Source: Balneolales bacterium (GTDB lineage: Bacteria > Bacteroidota > Rhodothermia > Balneolales > Natronogracilivirgulaceae). Taken from it: 16,772 nucleotides of DNA. The DNA is taken from positions 1 through 16,772 of the forward strand of contig SKIC01000173.1 in NCBI GenBank assembly GCA_007116685.1, given 5' to 3'. The notes beneath the pieces were generated by a model. The model made no database searches. It had not been told where the DNA came from and was given only the letters and a program-made list of their open reading frames with translations. The translations under genes were made by a program, and so were the position numbers. Each line of letters begins with the position of its first letter. Position 1 is the stretch's first letter. This document shows positions 1 to 7,671 of this stretch, piece after piece.

Positions 1-645
1 GATTTCGGTAACCATATTGCCTAAGCCAAGTTCATCACCGGCACCATAAGGAACTTCAGATAGTGCGTTATAAGTAGCCATCAGTGCGTAAAACTCTGAG
101 GTTAGATTCTGGGCATCAAGGTAATTTGTGATTCCTGGAAAAATGCGACCTTCATTAATGGAGTTTTCGCCACGAGTTACTAAATCATTGTAATCAGCCT
201 GCAGACTTTGTAAATCGGAGCGTATTCCTAAAAGATAGGATTCCCGGTTTAAGGCAACCATTGCATAATACATTCCGGCATGCTCAGTCTGCTTTACAAT
301 TTCAAGGCCTTGCATGGTTTCGTCAACTTTACTCGTTGTGGCATTTTTGAAATCACTTTCAAAGTTGAATTGACCATTAGTTTCAATTTCTCTGGTTACG
401 GAGGTGATTTCTGAATCCACTTGAACACGAATCTGAGAGCCAACCGAGGCACGTGCTATATTATGCGCTTCATTCAAATTTCTGGCTTCACCCACTCCAA
501 CTATATATGTTGGCGGTGAATAATCAGAACTTCTACCATCGAGATACCATTGTGGAATTTGCGCCTCTAGAGATGGAACGGCAAATAGCCCTGCCAGAAA
601 AAGCAGGGCTGTTTTTGCAATAAAATAGTTTTTTAAAGTATTCAT
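1..645 (-). CDS. LPP20-domain exported protein, partial (C-terminus outside window)
   Basis: The reading frame runs on the minus strand from ATG at 645 to the window edge without a stop, giving 215 residues of an unfinished protein. The start MNTLKNYFIAKTALLFLAG is followed by a hydrophobic segment and a likely signal peptidase I site near EAQ (residues 26-29); there is no lipobox cysteine. The mature start, IPQWYLDG then YIVGVGEARNLNEAHNIA, matches the LPP20 pattern: a P-x-W-Y motif, a 'GVGEA' strand, and a helix in which tandem duplications raise Ala content. LPP20 proteins include H. pylori Lpp20 and the flagellar FlgP; outside flagella their role is unknown. It lies 11 bases after the 429-residue gene and is the third gene of that operon. 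A second LPP20 gene lies at 8948-9544. Domain call fairly sure, function unknown. Confidence 0.75.
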   Translation of the reverse strand, partial: MNTLKNYFIAKTALLFLAGLFAVPSLEAQIPQWYLDGRSSDYSPPTYIVGVGEARNLNEAHNIARASVGSQIRVQVDSEITSVTREIETNGQFNFESDFKNATTSKVDETMQGLEIVKQTEHAGMYYAMVALNRESYLLGIRSDLQSLQADYNDLVTRGENSINEGRIFPGITNYLDAQNLTSEFYALMATYNALSEVPYGAGDELGLGNMVTEI

Positions 646-656
646 GAAATCGTTGT

Positions 657-1946
657 TTAGTCGTGGTCAACTTCTAAAAGCAAGAGTTTACGGTTGATTG
701 TTACAGAACGAAGTCTGCCAATACCACCATTTTCTGTGTATGCTCTGGACAACTCACGGTAGAAGTTTCTGGAATTTCTGTGCTCATCGGGGTTTACCCA
801 AACCAGATAATCCAAAGTTTGGCTGGTGGATACATTCTCACGTGCCATTTGAGTGATTTGCTCCATAGCATCCATAAAAGCGAATTGTATATCCTCAACT
901 TCATCACGATCGAATGATGATGGGATATTTAGTACAACTTTGTATTGAACTCCGCGCTCTCTGTCTTCAATCCAATAATTATTTACTCGATTCAGCACAT
1001 TATCGATGGCTTCGTTCATTGATTCTTCTATGGAAACAGAAACTTCACCTCGTCGTCCCTGGCTGTATCCGGTTTCGGTACCTAATAAACGTCCGGTAGT
1101 TGTTTCGTAAGCTCGGACTTGCATAGCAACTCTTTGCGTGCCATAGCCCGCATCTTCTACGGTGCTAGAGAAAGTGATGTAAATATCGCTACCAATTTGT
1201 TGCGCAATTCGGAAAGCATAATCATCTTCCTGACCTTCAACAAGGTTCAAGGCAGCTATCATATCATCAATTTGTGTTACTTGCTCTGGTACAACAACAT
1301 CGTATCTGCGGGCAGTAAGGAAAGATTCTACTACAGATGCCGCATGACGAATTTGAGTCTCATTTCTGAGTAAATCTACCGGATTCTGACCGGTAGGAGC
1401 CTGAGGTAATACCATGATGAACGGGCGGCCAATAGCATCGGATAATTCTACGCGGGAAGAAATAATGCCAAAACGTTCTAAATCACTTCTGATCATATCC
1501 GTATTAATTCGGAATCTTTTGGTGATTTGAATTCCATTACCATCCGAAGTACGAGAACGGTTTTGCAATCCTGATTGCTCCCAGGTAATCCACTGATTAA
1601 TGTTGTTTAAGTCAAAAAAGTATGACTCATGAGGACGGAAATTATTCTGAGCCTGCTGATTATTCAGCATCGGGTCAGTCGAACCGTAAAGAAGAAACCA
1701 AATAGCAGCTTTTTTGGCATCATCGGTGGCGCGAGGAACGCCATTATCGGACAAATCGCGATCAATCCGGCGACTACGGGTTTCGCTGGAAATATAAATC
1801 CCGGTAGCTTCTACCATTACCTCAGCAGAAGAAACCCTTTCAACAAGATTTGCTTGCCTTGATATAGGTAAATCCTGACTGAAAAGCTCCAGGGCAGTTA
1901 AACTTGTAAGGCAAAAGGCCAATAAAAACAAAATAGAACGTTTCAT
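657..1946 (-). CDS. Exported FlgT/TolB-like protein of unknown function (429 aa)
   Basis: Residues 1-23 are a signal peptide (hydrophobic core LFLLAFCLTSLTALELFSQ). Residues 40-90 (AEVMVEATGIYIS ... DDAKKAAIWFLLYG) resemble the N-terminal domain of FlgT and LPP20-like proteins, where a 'veaeG' strand precedes an Ala-rich helix. Residues 195-290 contain a segment of the type seen in TolB-N, FlgO and CsgG-like domains: a helix with 'SVVESFLTARRYDVV', then 'AFRIAQQIGSDIYITFS', then 'RAYETTTGRLLGTETG'. Residues 335-429 form a third region ending LLLLEVDHD. It may belong to one of the DUF families of Bacteroidota (DUF6175 was considered from memory, unverified). The gene lies 26 bases after the 578-residue gene and 11 before the LPP20 gene, so all three are probably cotranscribed. 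Coding call is firm; similarity to FlgT is by motif reading only. Confidence 0.7.
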   Translation of the reverse strand: MKRSILFLLAFCLTSLTALELFSQDLPISRQANLVERVSSAEVMVEATGIYISSETRSRRIDRDLSDNGVPRATDDAKKAAIWFLLYGSTDPMLNNQQAQNNFRPHESYFFDLNNINQWITWEQSGLQNRSRTSDGNGIQITKRFRINTDMIRSDLERFGIISSRVELSDAIGRPFIMVLPQAPTGQNPVDLLRNETQIRHAASVVESFLTARRYDVVVPEQVTQIDDMIAALNLVEGQEDDYAFRIAQQIGSDIYITFSSTVEDAGYGTQRVAMQVRAYETTTGRLLGTETGYSQGRRGEVSVSIEESMNEAIDNVLNRVNNYWIEDRERGVQYKVVLNIPSSFDRDEVEDIQFAFMDAMEQITQMARENVSTSQTLDYLVWVNPDEHRNSRNFYRELSRAYTENGGIGRLRSVTINRKLLLLEVDHD

Positions 1947-1972
1947 AAGTGTGATTTTTGAAGTTTTAGTGA

Positions 1973-3709
1973 TTAATATTCTCTGAAGCCGTCAAGGAAT
2001 CCGAACAGATTAAATCGTAATTGACGTAAAGAGTAATTGATACCGGCAGTAACGTAAACACCACCCATATCTATATCTGCATTTGCCGGTAGACTACCTT
2101 CGATGTTGAGACCAAAGCCTTCGAACTTGTATTCTGCCCAAAAAGGCTCGGTGGAAACTCGGTAGCCTGCACCCACATTAAAACTGAGAGCCGGCGTAAT
2201 CAGGATTTCATAATCCACGTTGCCTTTCAGACCAAGTGCAAATAGGGTCAGGCTTTCATCAAAAAATAGTGATTCTACCTTATAGGTAAACATATCTGTA
2301 CCACCACCTATACTGATGCCAAGATTTTGACGTCCTGTAAACCACATTTTACGTGTATATCCAAGATAAGCAGAACCAAGTATGGGATTGATATTTGTGT
2401 TAGAAAATTCCGGATCAGGATCAAAAATTGGGAAGCCAATTCGTAAATCGAGGTCTAAAAATCGCTGGGATCTACCGGTAATTCGAGCGAGATTATAAGA
2501 GTAAATCAAATGTACATCGAAGCTTTCGTTAATCTCACCAGATAGCCATTGCATAAAGCCAGGTGCAGGTTTTATATCCATTCCAGTGGTACGACCAAAT
2601 TTTAATCTGAAATCGTAACCCACTCTGGGATATTCTTTAGCGACAATTCCAACCCCTTGCTGCCGCCCCATAAGTTGCCGGGCTGTAGAAAACTGAAACG
2701 ATTCTTCTCTGTTATCTCCTACTTTTACAATTCTGGCATGCCCAACGCTGTGCAGAGATTCGTTACCTACTTCGTCAAGACGAACTTCGAATAATTCGAA
2801 AATATCATCAACATAAACACCTTCGCGGCGCCCGATATCTAAGGAATAGTGTCTGCGAGGCAAGGTTTCTCTTATGGTTGCACGAAGTTGGAAGTCAGAA
2901 ATCTCCTGAGTAGCAACACCGAGGTTTCTCACCCATGCCTGAGTGGCATCATAGAGCGCATATTGGCTGTCATTCAAACGCCAGGTGTCATTTCCAAATT
3001 GGAAAGTTGCGGTACGTCCCTTTCTTTGCGAGCCATAAGCACTTGCTGAAATGGATTGAAGCTCGCTGATACTAACTCCTCCGTCAGGACTAACATTTAC
3101 AGAAAACCATACGATTCCACCGTCTATGTACACATAAATATCATCGGAATCGGCGGCAGGCATAAACTCAGCCAGAATGGCGCGTCCGGCAGGCTGGCGG
3201 TCAGTTAACTCAATTCTGGTTATAAATGGAAGATAGAGATAAGAAGAGTTCATCAGTATCTCGAGCTCTTCAACTGTTAAACCTATAGAGCGGGCTTTTG
3301 TGGCTGCAAATGTTTGCCATGCTGATTCATCACGCAAAGCCAAACCACGAGCTTCCATTAATTCAGGATCGTTCAAGATGTTAAGCATCTCGGCACCAAC
3401 GGTTTCTTCGAGAAGACGAGCTATCACATTTTCGTCTATATGTGTTTTTGCATTCGCGCGATCTCGAAATTCCCGGAGTAAAGATTCCGGCAATTCGTTG
3501 TAATCAAAACGAGCCATTTCTATGTAGGTATCCACCATTCTTTCGAAAAATGGAAAGTTCAGTTCAATTCCACGCTGTGAGCCGGGTTTCATCCATACCG
3601 ATTCTACACTGGTAACTGATTTACGAATAAATTGCCCTTCTTGCTGTGCCCAAGCCAAGCTTGGTAAAAAGATGGCGATTAAAAGGACCAAAGTAATATG
3701 TTTGCGCAT
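1973..3709 (-). CDS. Exported protein with probable C-terminal outer-membrane beta-barrel (578 aa)
   Basis: A signal peptide with a clean cleavage motif (SLAWA/QQ, residues 17-22) opens the protein. Residues 45-160 are helical and rich in Glu/Arg. Residues 285-355 contain 'LDIGRREGVYVDDIFELFEV' followed by 'GHARIVKVGDN', the kind of small beta domain found at the C-terminus of FlgT ('..G...GV..GD...v' then a 'V..V' strand). From about residue 365 to 578 the sequence alternates polar and hydrophobic residues with many aromatic strand ends (YLGYTRKMWF, VGAGYRVS, GVYVTAGINYSL, RFNLFGFLDGFREY), typical of an outer-membrane beta-barrel. It is the first gene of a three-gene minus-strand operon. A purine-rich GGGAGG lies 11 bases upstream of the ATG. 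Product unrecognised; localisation is inferred. Confidence 0.7.
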   Translation of the reverse strand: MRKHITLVLLIAIFLPSLAWAQQEGQFIRKSVTSVESVWMKPGSQRGIELNFPFFERMVDTYIEMARFDYNELPESLLREFRDRANAKTHIDENVIARLLEETVGAEMLNILNDPELMEARGLALRDESAWQTFAATKARSIGLTVEELEILMNSSYLYLPFITRIELTDRQPAGRAILAEFMPAADSDDIYVYIDGGIVWFSVNVSPDGGVSISELQSISASAYGSQRKGRTATFQFGNDTWRLNDSQYALYDATQAWVRNLGVATQEISDFQLRATIRETLPRRHYSLDIGRREGVYVDDIFELFEVRLDEVGNESLHSVGHARIVKVGDNREESFQFSTARQLMGRQQGVGIVAKEYPRVGYDFRLKFGRTTGMDIKPAPGFMQWLSGEINESFDVHLIYSYNLARITGRSQRFLDLDLRIGFPIFDPDPEFSNTNINPILGSAYLGYTRKMWFTGRQNLGISIGGGTDMFTYKVESLFFDESLTLFALGLKGNVDYEILITPALSFNVGAGYRVSTEPFWAEYKFEGFGLNIEGSLPANADIDMGGVYVTAGINYSLRQLRFNLFGFLDGFREY

Positions 3710-3720
3710 GTGTTAAAAAG

Positions 3721-3726
3721 CCTCCC
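3721..3726 (-). promoter_or_regulatory. Shine-Dalgarno site of the 578-aa gene
   Basis: Read on the minus strand, GGGAGG stands about 11 bases before the ATG at 3709. It is one of the few good Shine-Dalgarno matches in the window and supports that start codon. Confidence 0.5.
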
Positions 3727-3823
3727 AACCTAAATCAAATGCTAATCTTGTTTCATCCCAATCTTCGGAAAATGTTCCTAACAATTTAAAAAAAAGTAAA
3801 TAACATAGTAAGGTCTATTTAAC

Positions 3824-3841
3824 TTCAGTTATTTAACTGAA
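3824..3841. promoter_or_regulatory. Palindrome in the divergent intergenic region
   Basis: TTCAGTTA-TT-TAACTGAA is a perfect 8-bp inverted repeat with a 2-base centre, placed in the 204-bp space between the divergent 578-aa gene and the cyclase gene. Its position and form fit an operator for a dimeric regulator, but it could also be a hairpin at the 5' end of the minus-strand transcript. No promoter could be assigned with confidence on either strand here. Confidence 0.3.
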
Positions 3842-3913
3842 ATCCACGAAAAATATCATTTTAATTGCTGTCTGATTGCAATATATTCGGGGTATGAAGG
3901 GATATTTTTTACA

Positions 3914-6082
3914 ATGATTACACTCAAAAAACATTTTTCCAACCTTGCCGGTTATTTAGCCATTGCCTTGATAACCTTAATTATGTTTTCGAGCATTTAT
4001 TTGCTGGGTGGCTTTAATGGACTGGAAAGGGTGATTGGAGACGCAAAATTTCAAGCATTTCAGCGCTCTTATGATCGTGATGATATTGTGATGATTGCGA
4101 TTGATCAGAATAGTATAGAGCAATTTTCGGAACGCTTTCGATTGTATTGGCCTTGGCCTCGCGAATTACACTCACGTCTGCTCGACTTCCTTGTGGCGGA
4201 TGGTGCAAAAGTAGTAACCTTTGACTTTTTATTTGATCAGCCGGATTTCGATAGGATTGATACAAATGCAGAATTATCGGATCAAAGATTTGCCAACAGC
4301 ATTCGGAATAGCGAGAGAACGGTTCTTGCAACGCTTACATCATCTCACAGTGGTTTGTCAAAAACGGAACGCATCAAACAATTTACTCTGATTCCGGAAA
4401 ACCAACCTGCGCTTCCACCAGAGTATCTTAGTAATTTACCTTATGATCCATTTCTCGAGGGTTTATCAGGAATTGGAAATGCCACTTTGGCCATCACTGA
4501 TGATGCAGTAGTCAGGCGGGTGCCTCTGCTTACTCAATTGCAGGACGGGAACTGGATTCCCTCTTTGTCGCTGGCAACCTTATTGCAAACATTTGAAAGT
4601 ACGCCTGAGATTGCATTCTCTCAAAACCACCTCAGCTTGGGAGATCGAAAAATCCCCATCGATGAAAATGGAAATTATCTCGTTAACTGGTATGATAGGG
4701 GCGGTACTACAGATGGCACATTCACGTACTATTCCTATTATGCAATTTTTCAAACAGCAATAGCTTTTTTCCAGGGGAGGGAAGATCGGATGCTACTTCC
4801 ACCCGGAACATTTCAGGATAAAATTGTATTGATTGGAGCTTCTGCTGCAGGATTATCCGATATCAAAGCAACTCCGATAAGCATTTTTGAGCCCGTGCCC
4901 GGAATGGAAGTCCATGCAACTGCGATTGCGAACTTTTTGGATGAAATCTACCTGAAACAACCATCCAAATTTTGGACTCTGCTCATAGTTACTCTGTTGA
5001 TTTTCCTAACTTCTGGCTTTGTAATTTTGCTTACCTATAGGAATGGATTGATAATGGCATTCGGAGTTCTCATTCTCAGTACGCTATTCTCTCTTTTTCT
5101 ATTCGCCGAATTCAGAATTTTGCTTCCCACCGGCTTCTTTTTCATCAGTATAGCAGGTACAATATCATTAACGGGCTTGTACAAATACATGACTGTGGAA
5201 AAGAACAAAAAAATGATCAAATCTGCCTTTAACCAATATGTACAAAAGGAATTGGTTGATGAAATCATTGAAAAGCCTGAATTGCTCAAATTAGGCGGAC
5301 AAAAACGCGAAATGTCAGTTATGTTTTCAGATTTAGCAGGTTTTACGGCAATCTCTGAACGTCTCACGCCGGAAGAATTGGTGGAGTTTTTGAATGAATA
5401 TCTAACTGCTATGACAGATATCATCTTCAAATACAAAGGTACCTTGGATAAATATATCGGAGATGCGATTATGGCTTTTTGGGGCGCGCCTTTGCATCAA
5501 CCTGATCATGCAAAATTAGCTTGTAGCAGTGTTATTGCTATGATTCGGGAAACCGATCGTTTGCGAGATATCTGGATATCTGAAGGCAAACCCAAAGTGC
5601 ATGTTCGGTACGGAATCAATACAGGCCCCATGGTAGTAGGAAATATGGGATCTCTGGAAAGATTCAACTATACGGTTATGGGAGATTCTGTAAACCTTGG
5701 CGCCCGATTGGAACCTGCAAACAACATGTTTTCAACCACAGCTATGATTTCACAATATACCTACGAGCATGTAAAAGATGATTTCTTCTGCCGAAAACTC
5801 GATTTGATGGCAGTTAAAGGGAAAAATGAGCCGGTTTATGTATATGAGCTCATCGCTGAAAACCGAGAATCTGAAATGATAGAGGCCTACAAAGAAATTG
5901 TATCAGATTTTGAGAAAGGCCTGGAAGCCTATTACAATCAGGATTGGGATAAAGCTTTATCTTTTTTTAGGAAACATCCTGATGACGGGCCGAGTAAAAC
6001 ATATATCGACCGAACTGAAAATTTTAAAAATAATCCACCAGGAGACTCCTGGGATGGAGTGTATAGGATGACTACAAAATGA
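3914..6082 (+). CDS. CHASE2-domain class III adenylate cyclase
   Basis: A membrane-bound cyclase of 722 residues that should make cAMP from ATP in the cytoplasm under control of an extracytoplasmic sensor. One membrane segment (about 13-32) is followed by a CHASE2 sensor (about 35-345, with 'IVMIAIDQNSIE', 'WPWPRELHSRLLDFL', 'FDFLFDQPD', 'KIVLIGASAAGLSD' and 'PVPGMEVHA'), three membrane segments (about 352-420), then the catalytic domain (about 465-645). Metal-binding Asp473 (FSDLAGF) and Asp517 (YIGDAIM) are present, as are Asn594 and Arg598 (NLGAR) for the transition state. Lys464 and Thr587 fit ATP rather than GTP specificity. The tail after 655 (YYNQDWDKALSFF, then DDGPS and WDGVY) is the usual C-terminal extension of CHASE2 cyclases. 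All active-site residues are intact. It begins the two-gene operon with the M48 protease 7 bases downstream. Confidence 0.93.
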   Translation: MITLKKHFSNLAGYLAIALITLIMFSSIYLLGGFNGLERVIGDAKFQAFQRSYDRDDIVMIAIDQNSIEQFSERFRLYWPWPRELHSRLLDFLVADGAKVVTFDFLFDQPDFDRIDTNAELSDQRFANSIRNSERTVLATLTSSHSGLSKTERIKQFTLIPENQPALPPEYLSNLPYDPFLEGLSGIGNATLAITDDAVVRRVPLLTQLQDGNWIPSLSLATLLQTFESTPEIAFSQNHLSLGDRKIPIDENGNYLVNWYDRGGTTDGTFTYYSYYAIFQTAIAFFQGREDRMLLPPGTFQDKIVLIGASAAGLSDIKATPISIFEPVPGMEVHATAIANFLDEIYLKQPSKFWTLLIVTLLIFLTSGFVILLTYRNGLIMAFGVLILSTLFSLFLFAEFRILLPTGFFFISIAGTISLTGLYKYMTVEKNKKMIKSAFNQYVQKELVDEIIEKPELLKLGGQKREMSVMFSDLAGFTAISERLTPEELVEFLNEYLTAMTDIIFKYKGTLDKYIGDAIMAFWGAPLHQPDHAKLACSSVIAMIRETDRLRDIWISEGKPKVHVRYGINTGPMVVGNMGSLERFNYTVMGDSVNLGARLEPANNMFSTTAMISQYTYEHVKDDFFCRKLDLMAVKGKNEPVYVYELIAENRESEMIEAYKEIVSDFEKGLEAYYNQDWDKALSFFRKHPDDGPSKTYIDRTENFKNNPPGDSWDGVYRMTTK

Positions 6083-6089
6083 GGCTAAT

Positions 6090-7406
6090 ATGAAACGCTC
6101 TTACTTGTTACTATTAGGAATATTATCTCTGAGTATAGTCGCATTTGTCTATGTTCAGAATTCCGAAAAGAGTATAAAACACACGGTTGACGTACGAGAG
6201 GGATCGGGATCTTTCTACGATCTGGTGGCGAGGTTGCAATCAGGTACTCAGGTTCAGGCTTTTCAGGAAGAAGAGGGCTGGACATTCATTCGATTTGGAG
6301 AAGCAGAAGGCTGGGTTCCTACTTCAGCTTTACAAGCAGCCACAGGTGGTCAGGCTACAGGAGGTGGCACTGACGACGTAAGAAGCCGGTTCGATGATAT
6401 TTTCAGCCAGGAGTTTGGAGGTGGAGACAGTAAAGAAGAAGAGCAGGTTTATGCTTCTCCGGCTCAGGTTGCGGCTGCTGTAAAAGGCTTTGCGCGCCGT
6501 TATACTACACGGCGTGGGCAAACTATGGTAGATTTAACGGATAACTTTGACAGAAGTATTAATGCTCGTGAATATCGTAGATTCCGACAAGAGCGCATTT
6601 CAAATAGAGATTTGCGTAGTTTGGATCGCGCTTATCCTATCCGAACAGACACTATTCCTGATTTATATGCCGATTTGGACGAGACGGGTTGGGCAGTAGC
6701 CAATGTGCTTGCTCAGGATGGATTATATCAGGACAGAGAATTACAGGTTTATTTGACGTATATAGCTCTTATGGTAGCGCAGGCCTCACACCGACATGAA
6801 GTACCCGTTCAGATTCAAATTTTGGATGATGAAGAAATTTTGGGTTATGCCATTCCTGGTGGAATCATTTTTATATCTAAAGGTGCTTTGAGAGCAATGA
6901 GAAACGAAGCGGAATTCGCCAATTTTATTGGTCACGAAATCGCACACATTGTATTGCAGCATGGCATGATAGAAATGGAAGAACGACGCCCAAGAATACA
7001 AGCTTCACAAGGATTTGAAGCTTTGGATCAGGCTCTTGCTGATACAGGTTTTGAAGGCGATGAGTATACCGAGCTGCAAGAAGAATTATCGGATTGGGCA
7101 GATCAGGTTTTTGAATACCTGATTCAAGGTCGCCTGGAAGCGTATGAATTCGAAGCTGATTTCTGGGGTATGGTTTATGCAGCCAGAGCAGGCTATGCTC
7201 CTACTGCTGCTATAACGTATTTGCAACGTATGTTGGAAACTCAGGGCGATTTCACAGCATTGGAAGATCGTGGTGGATTAGAATGGAGCGGAACTTCAAT
7301 TCGAGCTAGAATAGCCACTTTACAACAAGTTCAAGGCCGTTATGGGTTTACAGGTGGCCAAACACGCGATGCCGAATTCCAAAGAATGATTGCCAGATTG
7401 AGATAG
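6090..7406 (+). CDS. M48-family metalloprotease with N-terminal SH3b domain
   Basis: A hydrophobic N-terminus (MKRSYLLLLGILSLSIVAFV) serves as signal or anchor. Residues 30-83 form a bacterial SH3 domain (HTVDVREGSG, then GTQVQAFQEEEGWTFIRF, then EGWVPTSAL), which commonly binds cell-wall components. A Gly-rich linker (85-115) leads to the peptidase domain. The zinc site is HEIAH at 282-286, with Glu353 and Asp357 in EFEAD as third ligand and partner, matching M48 peptidases (HtpX, BepA, Ste24 group). 'YAIPGGIIFISKGAL' (253-267) is the family's typical strand before the active site. No four-helix membrane region is present, so it resembles the periplasmic BepA/LoiP type rather than HtpX. It starts 7 bases after the cyclase stop, so the two are likely translated together. 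Confidence 0.9.
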   Translation: MKRSYLLLLGILSLSIVAFVYVQNSEKSIKHTVDVREGSGSFYDLVARLQSGTQVQAFQEEEGWTFIRFGEAEGWVPTSALQAATGGQATGGGTDDVRSRFDDIFSQEFGGGDSKEEEQVYASPAQVAAAVKGFARRYTTRRGQTMVDLTDNFDRSINAREYRRFRQERISNRDLRSLDRAYPIRTDTIPDLYADLDETGWAVANVLAQDGLYQDRELQVYLTYIALMVAQASHRHEVPVQIQILDDEEILGYAIPGGIIFISKGALRAMRNEAEFANFIGHEIAHIVLQHGMIEMEERRPRIQASQGFEALDQALADTGFEGDEYTELQEELSDWADQVFEYLIQGRLEAYEFEADFWGMVYAARAGYAPTAAITYLQRMLETQGDFTALEDRGGLEWSGTSIRARIATLQQVQGRYGFTGGQTRDAEFQRMIARLR

Positions 7407-7428
7407 TATTGAGCATAATTCCAGCTAT

Positions 7429-7463
7429 TAAACCTGTCAGATTTTCAAAATCTGACAGGTTTA
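7429..7463. repeat. Perfect 17-bp inverted repeat (possible bidirectional terminator)
   Basis: Seventeen bases starting TAAACCTGTCAG are repeated in perfect inverse form around a single central C, 23 bases after the protease stop. The arms end in A-rich and T-rich bases, so a transcript from either side would form a stem with a short U-rich flank. It may end the cyclase-protease transcript. The same stem core (AAACCTGTCAG / CTGACAGGTTT) recurs in the terminator of the GAPDH gene at 14062-14090. Confidence 0.6.
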
Positions 7464-7499
7464 GTCAATGTGATAACACTAATTGATTCAAAGTTTACC

Positions 7500-7550
7500 C
7501 GCTGCAATGATCTTCATGCAGCGAAACCATACAAAGTCTTCCAGACTTTG
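7500..7550. repeat. Two adjacent hairpins in the spacer
   Basis: The first hairpin has CGCTGCA (7500-7506) pairing with TGCAGCG (7517-7523); adding TGA/TCA with one bulged A lengthens the stem. The second, nine bases on, is CAAAGTCT (7532-7539) and AGACTTTG (7543-7550) around TCC, a perfect 8-bp stem. Neither is followed by a T-run, so they are not simple terminators. No coding sequence is seen in the 265-bp spacer 7407-7671. Confidence 0.5.
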
Positions 7551-7616
7551 GACTCGAATTGTAGTTTAATGTACCAGATTGGATTAGGATATAGTAGAAA
7601 TCCGAGCATTATAGCG

Positions 7617-7649
7617 GTCAGTCTTTGATGGCGCAACTGACAGTTTTTT
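7617..7649 (+). terminator. Weak candidate terminator
   Basis: GTCAGT (7617-7622) pairs with ACTGAC (7636-7641) across a 13-base loop and is followed by AG and six T residues (7644-7649). It lies about 210 bases past the plus-strand protease gene. The stem is short and the distance long, so this is only a candidate. Confidence 0.3.
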
Positions 7650-7671
7650 GAGATGCATTAAAATAACTCAT

